Positions 24,215-32,377 of a stretch of DNA of 64,000 nt are shown in pieces. Source of the stretch: Candidatus Aenigmatarchaeota archaeon (GTDB taxonomy: Archaea > Aenigmatarchaeota > Aenigmatarchaeia > QMZP01); the NCBI GenBank assembly GCA_016185435.1, contig JACPNN010000013.1, positions 1-64,000 of the forward strand. The letters run 5' to 3'. The notes below the pieces were generated by a model that was not told the DNA's origin, searched no databases, and was given only the letters and a program-made list of their open reading frames with translations. The position numbers and the translations under genes are program-made. Numbering within the stretch: position 1 is the stretch's first letter; every line of letters starts with the position of its first letter.

Positions 24215-25236
24215 CCAAAAAACCTCCCCAGTCCCGAATGCTCTTTCTTATTCGAGGCCTTCAGCATTTCTATAACCTTAGCCACTCTCTCCTCTGAAAA
24301 GCCGTGCTCTGAGACCATTATTTGTTTTAGTTTTTCAGGATCCAATTCTGCTTTTGGAATTTCCATTTCTTCGACCGGCGGATTCTTGAAAAAATCAAAT
24401 ATTTCTTCAGGAGTGATTTCAAAGGGCCACTCAACCTGCTTTACCACATTTTCCAGTGTTTTGAATTCCTTCACAAACGCAAGGGCTTTTTTCGGCCCTA
24501 TCCCCTTTATCCCCTCAGGATTGTAATCAGTCCCCACAAGGATTCCTAATATTATAAGCTGATCCTGGCTGATCCCAAGATTTTTCAGGGCTTCCTCCAG
24601 TTCGATGAGTTCAGGGGAAACATCAGTGTATTTTTCCTTATTGGCGACCTTTCTCTTCCCTGATATGGCCAGGTTTTTCAGCATCCTCGGTGCTCCGAAA
24701 AGCAGGCTGTCCCAGTCCTGGCTGGCAGAGGCGTATACTGTCCCTTTTTTGGCCATATAGGCTGCCTGCGCCTCGCCTTCTGACTTGGCCTGCACATATG
24801 ATATTCCCATGGCCCCCAAAAGCTCTTTGGATTGCCCGATCATTTCACCCGTAAGCCTTGCGGACCTCGTGGCAGCCTTCCTCGCCTCCTCAAACCTTCC
24901 GGCCTGCAGGTGCGAGATCCACTGCTCTTCAGCTTCCTTCCTCGCCTTTTTCCTCTCCTCGACTGTCTTGGCCTTAAAAGCAGGCGGCTCCCCATCAAAC
25001 ACAAATACCGGCCTTATCCCAAACCCGACAAGTTTGCTTGTCCTGTATAAGAGGCCTGAAAGGTGGCTTGTGATGCGGCCTTCAGAATCCTTCAATTGCT
25101 CCCCTGTCATCCTGTCCCTGATAATGCTGAGAAACTGGTACAGTGTATTGAAGGCATCAATGGCTATCGTTTTCCCTGCAAGGTCCTCGAAGGATATCTG
25201 CTTCGGCTCAATGAGGCTCGTGAGCTGGACTCCCAT
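24211..25236 (-). CDS. fen: Flap endonuclease 1
   Basis: A 341-residue structure-specific nuclease that removes 5' flaps during Okazaki fragment processing and repair. The N-terminal domain has GKTIAIDAFNTLYQFL (first metal Asp) and VFVFDGEPPAFK. The I domain holds SEGEAQAAYMAKKGTVYA and ASQDWDSLLFGAPRML. The helix-hairpin-helix stretch is LGILVGTDYNPEGIKGIGPKKAL. The C-terminus HSGLGRFFG is a PIP box for PCNA with His in place of the usual Gln. Length is normal for archaea. Confidence 0.95.
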   Translation of the reverse strand: MGVQLTSLIEPKQISFEDLAGKTIAIDAFNTLYQFLSIIRDRMTGEQLKDSEGRITSHLSGLLYRTSKLVGFGIRPVFVFDGEPPAFKAKTVEERKKARKEAEEQWISHLQAGRFEEARKAATRSARLTGEMIGQSKELLGAMGISYVQAKSEGEAQAAYMAKKGTVYASASQDWDSLLFGAPRMLKNLAISGKRKVANKEKYTDVSPELIELEEALKNLGISQDQLIILGILVGTDYNPEGIKGIGPKKALAFVKEFKTLENVVKQVEWPFEITPEEIFDFFKNPPVEEMEIPKAELDPEKLKQIMVSEHGFSEERVAKVIEMLKASNKKEHSGLGRFFG

Positions 25237-25317
25237 TGTTATAATTGGACTTGAAATTTAAATCGGATATTTGTCGGAAAGTTTCAATCTTTTTAAGAAA
25301 GGAAGCAAATAATATCC

Positions 25318-25489
25318 ATGAAATTCAGGGAATGGCTAAGCAAGCTTGGAATCTTCAGGTCAGGGACACGGGGCCAAGGTCTACACAAGCGGAAAGGACA
25401 TGCCCATAGAATTTGTTTCTTCCGGTGTTTTCAACAGGGAAAAGGACATCATGTTCGACCTCGACAAGAGGAAAGCGAAGAAAAAGTGA
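25318..25489 (+). CDS. Small conserved-looking protein with an apparent +1 frameshift
   Basis: From ATG 25318 the frame reads MKFREWLSKLGIFRSGT. One base on, a different frame continues as GAKVYTSGKDMPIEFVSSG, then FNREKDIMFDLDKRKAKKK and a TGA at 25489. Joined at about 25362-25373 they make a natural 56-57 residue protein with a basic tail. Read without the shift, the frame gives an unnatural 74-residue product rich in Arg, His and Gln. Divergent from FEN1 with a TATA-like sequence near 25290. Function unknown; the break may be an insertion error. Confidence 0.5.
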
Positions 25490-25589
25490 CAAGGATGCCT
25501 GCCCTGGCTGATGATATTTTTCAGGAAATGGTCAATGAGTGAAGGGATTTCCACTTAAACATATTTTGCTATCTTTGTCCTAAGAATCA

Positions 25590-26366
25590 TCATATGATAG
25601 AAAGCAATAAACCTAGAAACAGTAAACTCATAATATTTGCAACAGTACTGAAGAAAAACGCGTCCTTTATTGTCAATGTTTTTTTATTCAGAAGATAGAT
25701 TATCAAGGTCTCTATTATAGCAAAAGCTAGGAAAACTATCGGAATTGACAGCCATGAGAGAAGGAGAAATACAGGCACAAACATGAGAGTTGCGAGAACT
25801 ACCGTGAAGCATACTTTTTTCTGCCTCATCTTTTTTGCATAGAAAAATGCTATGAGCATCTGTGAGATAAAAATTAACCAAAAATAACCTACTGACTGCC
25901 TGAATTCATCTGTTTGCAATAGTGGAGTCGTTTCTTTTACAGTTGATGTTCCATCAGGATTGAAATTTATTTCCAGTTTGGTATACCTTTTTTTGGTCTC
26001 TAATGTATCGGTGACGAGAGTTTTTTCAATATGTGTACTGTAAACTGCAACTCTATATTGTCCGGATAGCCTTGATAAACCGCAATGACTGCTAGTGCAA
26101 TCGATTTCCTCTCCAAGCGGCTGCCAATAGCAATTTCTTTCAGGATCAAAAAGCGAGAAGTTTGTAAAGTGCGGCCTTTGCAAATTATCTTCTATTGTGA
26201 GCAGCTGTCTATAGCATATCAGTTGAATTGAATAAAAAATAGGATCCTCAATAAGTTTTTCGTCATACATGACTTCAATATCTGCTGTTCGAATAACAAT
26301 TGTGGCTGAAGCAGTGCCTATTGAAAGCAAAATAAAAGCAGCAGCCAAAATCCAGAAACTTTTCAT
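25590..26366 (-). CDS. Membrane protein with signal peptide and cysteine-containing ectodomain
   Basis: A 258-residue protein. Residues 1-21 are a signal peptide (ILAAAFILLSIGTASA). An extracytoplasmic domain of about 130 residues follows with several cysteines (CYRQ, RNCYWQ, IDCTSSHCG), probably disulfide-bonded. Then come four or five membrane segments to the end. There is no catalytic motif. Composition is more AT-rich than the aminopeptidase next to it. Unknown family. Confidence 0.65.
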   Translation of the reverse strand: MKSFWILAAAFILLSIGTASATIVIRTADIEVMYDEKLIEDPIFYSIQLICYRQLLTIEDNLQRPHFTNFSLFDPERNCYWQPLGEEIDCTSSHCGLSRLSGQYRVAVYSTHIEKTLVTDTLETKKRYTKLEINFNPDGTSTVKETTPLLQTDEFRQSVGYFWLIFISQMLIAFFYAKKMRQKKVCFTVVLATLMFVPVFLLLSWLSIPIVFLAFAIIETLIIYLLNKKTLTIKDAFFFSTVANIMSLLFLGLLLSII

Positions 26367-26389
26367 TGATCAATAATTGCACAGATTGA

Positions 26390-27814
26390 TTAAAAGCCTT
26401 CGAGCATCTCCACCAGCATCCTTACTCCCCAGCCTGTGGCCCCTTTCTTTATATGGAACCTGTCCTTCTCGTACCAGGAAACCCCTGCAATGTCCAGATG
26501 GGCCCATGGGGTTTTCTCCACGAAACTGCCTATGAAGGCCGCTCCTGTTATCACGCCTGCATACTTCCCGTTGTTGTAGGCCAGATTCTTGAGATCCGAT
26601 GTCTCGCCTTTTATCTCCTCCCTGTATTCATCGTACAGGGGCAATTGCCATACCCTCTCATATGTCTTCTGCCCTGCCTCAAATATTTTCCCCGCTAACT
26701 TTTCATCGTTAGATAACAGCGCGGCAACATATTCCCCAAAGCAGACAAGGCAGGCCCCTGTTAAGGTTGCAAGATCTATTATGGCCTTCGGCCTGTATTC
26801 CTTTTCGATGAATGAAATGGCATCCGCCAGCACAAGCCTGCCTTCCGCGTCTGTTGTGTTTATCTCCACTGTCTTGCCGTTGTACGCCCTGAACACGTCT
26901 CCAGGCTTGTAGGCCCTTGAGCCCACTATGTTCTCGGCCAGCGGCATCACGGCCATGACATTCGCCTTTGAGCCAAGCTCGGCAAGCGTCTTGATTGTGG
27001 CAAGGACGGCTATGGCTCCTGACTTGTCGTCCCTCATCGTTTCGATAAATCCTGTAGGCTTAAGATTGATTCCGCCGCTGTCGAATGTTATGCCCTTCCC
27101 CACTATCGCTGTCGTTTCATTTGACCTTGGATTTCCTTTGTGCTCAAGGATGACAAGCTTCGGCTCATACTGGCTCCCCCTGCCCACAGCAAGGATAAGG
27201 TTCATGCCCAGCTTTTCCATTTCCTTCTTTCCGAGAACCCTTATTTTCAGTCCGCTTTCTTTTGCAACCTTCCCTGCCAGCACGGCAATGGCTTCAGGGT
27301 TCATCCTGTCCGCATTATCATTTATCGTGTCTCTGGCAAATGCCACGTTGTCGCAAATAGTTTTTGTTCTCCGGGCAAGATTTTTGATTCTTCTTTCTGA
27401 TTTCGAAGAGCAACCGAGAGCAAGCTTTTTTACATGGATCTTTTCGTCTGTCCTGTACTTGTCAAAGGCATAGTCACCAAGGATAAAACCTTCCATGGCA
27501 GCAGAGGCAAAATCCTCTTCAGAAAGCTTTCCGCAGCTTCTGGAGTGGAGGACGCATGAATCCGCCTTTATCTTTTTCGCCTCCAGGACGGCCAAAGACG
27601 CGGCCCTTCTTATTTTCTCTTTTGTGGCCTCTTTTGCCTTCCCCAGACCCGCCAGAATGTCCGCCCTGAATTCATTTCCAGAGGGCTTGACGAATGTTTT
27701 TCCGAATTCAGGCGCAAATACAGCCTTCAATCCTTTTTCAAGGGCATCTTCTTCAACAAGAAGGATGACATTAGCGTCTGCTTTCTGTGGTCTTGACTGG
27801 ACTGAGATATCCAT
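26390..27814 (-). CDS. pepA: Leucyl aminopeptidase (M17)
   Basis: A 474-residue two-metal aminopeptidase that releases N-terminal residues from peptides. The C-terminal catalytic domain shows the hallmark NTTDAEGRLVLADA and the metal-binding IVGKGITFDSGGINLKPTG with catalytic Lys upstream, MRDDKSGAIAVLA and IDLATLTGACLVCFG. The N-terminal macro-like domain (about 1-160) is present. The start at 27814 (MDISVQSRPQK) is natural for the family. It divergently faces the MBL-fold gene. Probably cytosolic peptide turnover. Confidence 0.93.
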   Translation of the reverse strand: MDISVQSRPQKADANVILLVEEDALEKGLKAVFAPEFGKTFVKPSGNEFRADILAGLGKAKEATKEKIRRAASLAVLEAKKIKADSCVLHSRSCGKLSEEDFASAAMEGFILGDYAFDKYRTDEKIHVKKLALGCSSKSERRIKNLARRTKTICDNVAFARDTINDNADRMNPEAIAVLAGKVAKESGLKIRVLGKKEMEKLGMNLILAVGRGSQYEPKLVILEHKGNPRSNETTAIVGKGITFDSGGINLKPTGFIETMRDDKSGAIAVLATIKTLAELGSKANVMAVMPLAENIVGSRAYKPGDVFRAYNGKTVEINTTDAEGRLVLADAISFIEKEYRPKAIIDLATLTGACLVCFGEYVAALLSNDEKLAGKIFEAGQKTYERVWQLPLYDEYREEIKGETSDLKNLAYNNGKYAGVITGAAFIGSFVEKTPWAHLDIAGVSWYEKDRFHIKKGATGWGVRMLVEMLEGF

Positions 27815-27891
27815 ATATGATTATTGTCAGTTCCGGAATAATAAATCCGATTATTTCTGATGTCATGTCACCGTCAACAATAAATAGTTTC

Positions 27892-28569
27892 ATGCACAAC
27901 CTTAAGATAGAGTCGGTGCTTTCCATGCTCAAGCGGATAGGCGACATAATATTGATTCAGCTCTCTTCGAGCGACTCCAATATCTATCTGATAGGCGACA
28001 CGGCCATTGATTCTGGAACCGGGTTCAATTTCACAAGGCTGAGGGACATACTGCGGATTCTCAAGAGGGACCTCAAGGATTTCAGGCAGGTCATACTTAC
28101 CCATGCGCATTTCGATCACATAGGCGGCCATGGCTTCTTTCTGGAGGCGAAAGCATCAGTGCACATGGATGATGCAGGCGTGCTGGAAAGAGGGGACTCA
28201 GAAGCTGCAATCGCTGATTTCTTTGACGGCTCCCTGAAGGCCAGGAAGCCTGATATCCTTCTGAAGGGAGGAGAGAAGATAAAGGCCGGCAATATGGAGC
28301 TGGAAGTGATTCATACGCCGGGCCACACCCCGGGCAGCATTTGCCTATATGATGCGAAGAGTGCTACTCTTTTTTCAGGAGATATTATATTTGCCAATAG
28401 TGTAGGAAGGACAGACACGCCAGGAGGCGACGCGAATGCATTTGCCGCCAGCATGGAAAAGCTCAGGAAGCTGAAAATAGAAAGGCTCCTGCCAGGCCAC
28501 GGAGATCCTGTCCTTTCAGGGGCAAAGAAGGTGCTTGAGGCCAAGCTGGAAGAGACTGAGTATATGTGA
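27892..28569 (+). CDS. MBL-fold metallohydrolase
   Basis: A 225-residue metallo-beta-lactamase-fold hydrolase. The metal motif is ILTHAHFDHIGGHGFF. Further ligands are in VIHTPGHTPGSICL, LFSGDIIFANSVGRTD and LLPGHGDPV, the glyoxalase-II-like arrangement. Likely a thioester or small ester hydrolase; substrate unknown. Start MHNLKIES at 27892 is preferred, with MLKRIGD at 27925 an option. The longer reading to 27787 is antisense to pepA and rejected. Confidence 0.88.
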   Translation: MHNLKIESVLSMLKRIGDIILIQLSSSDSNIYLIGDTAIDSGTGFNFTRLRDILRILKRDLKDFRQVILTHAHFDHIGGHGFFLEAKASVHMDDAGVLERGDSEAAIADFFDGSLKARKPDILLKGGEKIKAGNMELEVIHTPGHTPGSICLYDAKSATLFSGDIIFANSVGRTDTPGGDANAFAASMEKLRKLKIERLLPGHGDPVLSGAKKVLEAKLEETEYM

Positions 28570-28679
28570 GTTCCCAATTCTTATAGTGACAGCAAAATTC
28601 ATATATTGAAAATCATTTAAATAGTTTACTGTTCAGTAGTGTCAGATTTATAAGCCTTTGCCGCTATAATACCAGAATT

Positions 28680-29144
28680 ATGGCACTTAAATTTTTGTCT
28701 GTTGGGCAGGCACAGGCCGTTGGATACTTACTTCATGCCCTGCAGAGAAGGGGAGAAGAGTTATTGGATGATGGCAGGGCAGGGCAGCTTGCCGATTATT
28801 ATGCTGAAACGCATGGGGATTTGCCATTAGGGGCGGCAATTGCATATCTCAGGAATCCGACAGGCAAATACCGTGATGTTCAGCAGCAGCTTTATGTGCA
28901 ATTTGGCCTTCTCGGAAGCCCTGGAAGCGATTCGACTGGACGTGTGGAGATAATCGCTAATCGCTTCCCGGCTACTGACCGCTCAGGAGATTCCGAATCT
29001 CGCATAGAAACTGTATTTTTTGACTTCCATCCTGAAGGAGTTCAGCCTTATTCACCATATCCTGTTATAAGAGCCATTGATACAATGGAGCCGATAGCGC
29101 CAATATCCGACCCCAGAAGGGATCTGATAGAATCAAGGAGCTAG
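28680..29144 (+). CDS. Hypothetical 154-residue protein
   Basis: A soluble protein starting MALKFLSVGQAQAVGYLLHAL, with a helical first half and a beta-rich second half (GRVEIIANRFPAT, RIETVFFDFHPEGV). No known motif is visible. A TATA box (TTTATAAG at 28648-28655) lies about 28 bases upstream, so it is probably transcribed alone as a leaderless mRNA. Followed by a 170-base gap with no gene. Confidence 0.55.
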   Translation: MALKFLSVGQAQAVGYLLHALQRRGEELLDDGRAGQLADYYAETHGDLPLGAAIAYLRNPTGKYRDVQQQLYVQFGLLGSPGSDSTGRVEIIANRFPATDRSGDSESRIETVFFDFHPEGVQPYSPYPVIRAIDTMEPIAPISDPRRDLIESRS

Positions 29145-29314
29145 CTCCTCATCCGCACAAAACTTCACCTACAGCTATTGATCTGCTTGAATTTTTTGTA
29201 GAAATCCTTTTAGACGCTTAATCTTAGGAGGTCACTCATTTTTATAGGATTTCAACGGAGCTAAGAAGTCTAACTGTTATCCCACAACACAGTCTCAGAA
29301 TAAGCGTATAAGGA

Positions 29315-29980
29315 ATGGAATTAACTTCTGTGATGATCATCGGCATCGACAGTGCAGAAAATATGACCTATACGGGAATCATTTCCGGCAGCTTGGCCGA
29401 TATTTACAGTATCTACGAGAGATTTGCCGGCATCTTCCAAAAGCGTGGGGTCAACCCTCCATTCCACTGGAGGAAAATATCAAGAAAGGTCAAGGACTCC
29501 TCCATGAAGGTGATTATTGAAGCAATCAACAGCAGCAGGCTGAAAATCAATGTATTCGAACACAAAAGGCTTCCAAATGCTGAAAGAAAAGTTGTCTTCT
29601 ATGAATTATTGCCTCAGCACATTTGCTTGCGGCTGCTCCCATGGACAAAGGAGTTGACAGGAAATCTTACGATTGAGGTCGATGATGATTACAGGATTAA
29701 AGGAAAATTCAATATAACCAAGGCCTTTGCAAAATCTCTTGTGGAAAATATGTGCTTTCAGTTGATTGGGATGAGGGTGGATTCAAGAGATGAAAGCGAC
29801 ACGATAAAAGCGACTATAAAGCTGAAGAAAGGCATACTGAACATTTATGGAAAGGTTATGAGGTCAGATAACTCAAAAGCAATTCAAATGGTGGATATCA
29901 TCCTTGGTTATTTTATACACTATCAGTGCAGAGATTTCAGCAGAAGCCACGTTCATCATTGGAAGATTTTCAAAAATTAA
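29315..29980 (+). CDS. DUF3800-like (RNase H-fold) protein
   Basis: A 221-residue protein with the layout of DUF3800. A first strand carries an acidic residue (MIIGIDSAENMTYTGII), a middle strand carries VDDDYRIKG, and the C-terminal helix QMVDIILGYFIHY follows the 'Q.aDli' pattern. DUF3800 proteins have an RNase H-like fold, are common in mobile and defence contexts, and lack a settled function. The first motif differs from the usual DESG, so the call is tentative. A possible IS605-type right end lies directly downstream on the other strand, which supports a mobile history. Confidence 0.5.
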   Translation: MELTSVMIIGIDSAENMTYTGIISGSLADIYSIYERFAGIFQKRGVNPPFHWRKISRKVKDSSMKVIIEAINSSRLKINVFEHKRLPNAERKVVFYELLPQHICLRLLPWTKELTGNLTIEVDDDYRIKGKFNITKAFAKSLVENMCFQLIGMRVDSRDESDTIKATIKLKKGILNIYGKVMRSDNSKAIQMVDIILGYFIHYQCRDFSRSHVHHWKIFKN

Positions 29981-30066
29981 AAATGACTCCCACCACTGTG
30001 GTAGGAGGGCGAGTTTTCAAACACCCATAAGGCCACGACCCATAGGGCTCATACCTTAAGAGCTAA
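29981..30066 (-). mobile_element. Possible IS200/IS605-type right end (omega-RNA-like remnant)
   Basis: On the minus strand this gap reads GAGCCCTATGGG, then GTGGCCTTATGGG, then TTTGAAAACTCGCC, then an imperfect hairpin CTCCTACCAC/GTGGTGGGAG ending TCATT. Two ATGGG-containing elements, a TTGAA word and a terminal GC hairpin are the usual layout of the right end of IS605/IS1341 elements, where the TnpB guide RNA scaffold lies. No tnpB is present, so it would be a solo end. The hairpin itself is seen directly; the element call is from memory of the pattern. Confidence 0.35.
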
Positions 30067-30133
30067 ACTCTAATATATATTCTGCACATCATCTTTATAA
30101 AAGGAAATGTATACTAGAAAATATATATTAGTT

Positions 30134-31171
30134 TCACTTTTTGGGTTTTTCCTCGTCCAGAAGCCCGAGGAAATTCCTTGGCTTCCTTGCCTTCCAGCTG
30201 CCTGTGTGGTAGGCATAAGAGGCCAGAAGAGGAAGGAGGGTTGTCGCCTCGCCGAAGACCATCTGCTCATGGGTCGTGCTGACTTTGCCCCAAGAGCTGG
30301 CCTCCTTGAGGGTTGAGGAGGAACAAGCTCCATCCCTCACATCAGCGACAGTGAGCTGTACCGCATACTTATGGACAGGCGACTGGTGGCCAAGGACTTC
30401 AGCGCATACCACTGTGTCCTGGGCGAAGTTCTTTGGAACCCCTCCGCCTATCATCAATAAGCCTGTGTCCCCGCTTGCTATTTTCAGCCGGGTAAGCTCC
30501 CTGAAGTCCTTCACAGAATCTATTGAGAGGTGCTTCTCAGGATGGCGGGTCTGGTGGAGCACGAGGCCGAAGCCGGCTGAAGAGTCGGAAAAGGCCGGGC
30601 AAAAGATTGGAACATTGTTCTCATATGCCACCTGCACCAGAGAGCCCTGCTTCTTGGCATGCTTTACAAGATGCCTGCCCATGGCCGCGATGAACTCGCG
30701 GGAGGAATATGGCCTCGGCTCAAGCTTTTCGGCAATTGAGGCTATGACCTGGTCGCATGCCTGGAGCTGCTCCTCATCGATATATGTGTCATATATCCTG
30801 TCTATATAGAGCTTGCGCAGCATGCCGTCATCCGCCTCGGGCGTCCCCTGATAATGCCTGAAACCGAGGGCCTCGAAGAAATCCATGTCCACTATGGAGG
30901 CGCCTGTGGCGACTATGACATCCACCATCCTGTTCGCCACAAGGTCTGAATAAATCTGCATGCAGCCTGCAGAGCTTGTGCTCCCGGCAAGGGTGAGCCA
31001 GACAGAGCAGTTCCTGTCGGCAAGCATCATGCCGTAAATCTTCGCAGCCCGGGCGAGATTCCTTGCCTGGAAGGACATCTTCCCGTAGGCATTGATAATA
31101 CTGGTAGAATTGAATTTCTTGATATCGATATGCTCCACAGCTTCCTTAAGGAAATCCTTTTTCTCAGGCAT
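30134..31171 (-). CDS. dys: Deoxyhypusine synthase
   Basis: A 345-residue NAD-dependent enzyme. It moves the butylamine group of spermidine to a lysine of translation factor aIF5A, the first step of hypusine formation. Family marks are SVWLTLAGSTSSAGCMQIYS, VDVIVATGASIVDMDF (NAD site), PIFCPAFSDSSAGFGL and the active-site lysine in EASSWGKVSTTHEQMVFGEA. Length is normal. It is divergent from the agmatinase gene with only 50 bases between, so polyamine supply and use are adjacent. aIF5A itself is not in the window. Confidence 0.95.
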   Translation of the reverse strand: MPEKKDFLKEAVEHIDIKKFNSTSIINAYGKMSFQARNLARAAKIYGMMLADRNCSVWLTLAGSTSSAGCMQIYSDLVANRMVDVIVATGASIVDMDFFEALGFRHYQGTPEADDGMLRKLYIDRIYDTYIDEEQLQACDQVIASIAEKLEPRPYSSREFIAAMGRHLVKHAKKQGSLVQVAYENNVPIFCPAFSDSSAGFGLVLHQTRHPEKHLSIDSVKDFRELTRLKIASGDTGLLMIGGGVPKNFAQDTVVCAEVLGHQSPVHKYAVQLTVADVRDGACSSSTLKEASSWGKVSTTHEQMVFGEATTLLPLLASYAYHTGSWKARKPRNFLGLLDEEKPKK

Positions 31172-31221
31172 CTGATTTCAGTAAGATATTGTGAAATCCA
31201 TTTAAAAAACTATCAATAAAT

Positions 31222-32307
31222 ATGCATATGCCTGATTTCAGAGGCCGCCTGACGGACGGGAAAATTTTCGGCACATTTCTGGATAATGACAGCAATCCTC
31301 CACTGGAGAAGTCTGATGCCGGCATATTGGGGGTTGCATTTGATGCCACTGCCTCCTACAGGAAGGGGGCAAGCCTCGGGCCTCATGCGATAATGCAGGC
31401 AAGCCACCAGATAGAATACCCGCCGACTGGCCATATGGAAAAGCTTTCCGAGATGGTAAGGATGCATTTTGCCGGCATCCTCGAGTATCAGGATTTTGAG
31501 AGGCATGAGGATATTGATGCGTCTTCAAAAGCCATGGTCGGGGATGTCAGCTCCCTTTCAGGAAAAATGCTTGCGCAAAAGAAGCTTCTCGCAGTCTTTG
31601 GGGGGGAGCATTCCATCCTGAACGGCCCCCTGAAGGCCATCTGGGGCATACAGAGCCCCAGGGATGTCACAGTCCTGCAGATAGACGCGCACCTCGATAT
31701 GAGAGAGTCGTTTGATGGCCTGGAGTACAGCCACGGGAGCGTCATGCGCAACTGCATCGAAGCAGGCTTCAAAACTGTCCATGTGGGCATAAGGGACCAG
31801 ATAAGCGGAAAAAGGGATAGTGGCGGGGAGGCTGAATACATTCTGGAAAAGGGCCTTGGGGACAGGATTTTCTTCTGCGCGACGCAGCCGAAGGCATTCT
31901 ATATGAGAAACACAGGCCTGAAAAAGGCCGGAATTGATCCAGGCAATCTTATCTTCAATGGCATGCTGGATGAGAAAATGCTCAGCAAAATAGGGGATCT
32001 TGTAAAAACAAAATACCTCTGGCTCACGATAGACGTGGACGGCTTCGACCCCTCAGTCTTTCCGGGCACGGGGACTCCGCTGCCCCACGGCCTGCAGCTT
32101 TCAGGCGTGGAAAGCCTTATATACGGCCTTCTGAAGAGCAGGAAGGCAAAGCTTCTGGGCTTCGATATTGTGGAGGTCATGCCCCAGATGCAGTCAAATG
32201 CGAAGGAATATGAGGTGCAGAACACAGTGAGCACAATTACAGAGATGAACGCCGCCCTGCTTGCCTACAAGATCTTCTTCTGGAATTTCATGGGGAAAGG
32301 CAAGTGA
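31222..32307 (+). CDS. speB: Agmatinase / ureohydrolase family protein
   Basis: A 361-residue manganese enzyme. Metal motifs are complete: AVFGGEHSIL, VLQIDAHLDMRE and LTIDVDGFDPSVFPGTGTP, with YSHGSVMR between. Archaeal members usually hydrolyse agmatine to putrescine for spermidine synthesis; arginase or formiminoglutamase activity cannot be excluded. It is longer than typical agmatinases (about 290-310), with extra residues around 75-115 and 190-225. The divergent deoxyhypusine synthase supports a polyamine role. Confidence 0.88.
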   Translation: MHMPDFRGRLTDGKIFGTFLDNDSNPPLEKSDAGILGVAFDATASYRKGASLGPHAIMQASHQIEYPPTGHMEKLSEMVRMHFAGILEYQDFERHEDIDASSKAMVGDVSSLSGKMLAQKKLLAVFGGEHSILNGPLKAIWGIQSPRDVTVLQIDAHLDMRESFDGLEYSHGSVMRNCIEAGFKTVHVGIRDQISGKRDSGGEAEYILEKGLGDRIFFCATQPKAFYMRNTGLKKAGIDPGNLIFNGMLDEKMLSKIGDLVKTKYLWLTIDVDGFDPSVFPGTGTPLPHGLQLSGVESLIYGLLKSRKAKLLGFDIVEVMPQMQSNAKEYEVQNTVSTITEMNAALLAYKIFFWNFMGKGK

Positions 32308-32377
32308 ATAGATATTTTCAGGATAAATTGCTGCCCGGCTTTGCCGCCTAATAAATCCCGCCTCCAATTTCTTTTAT

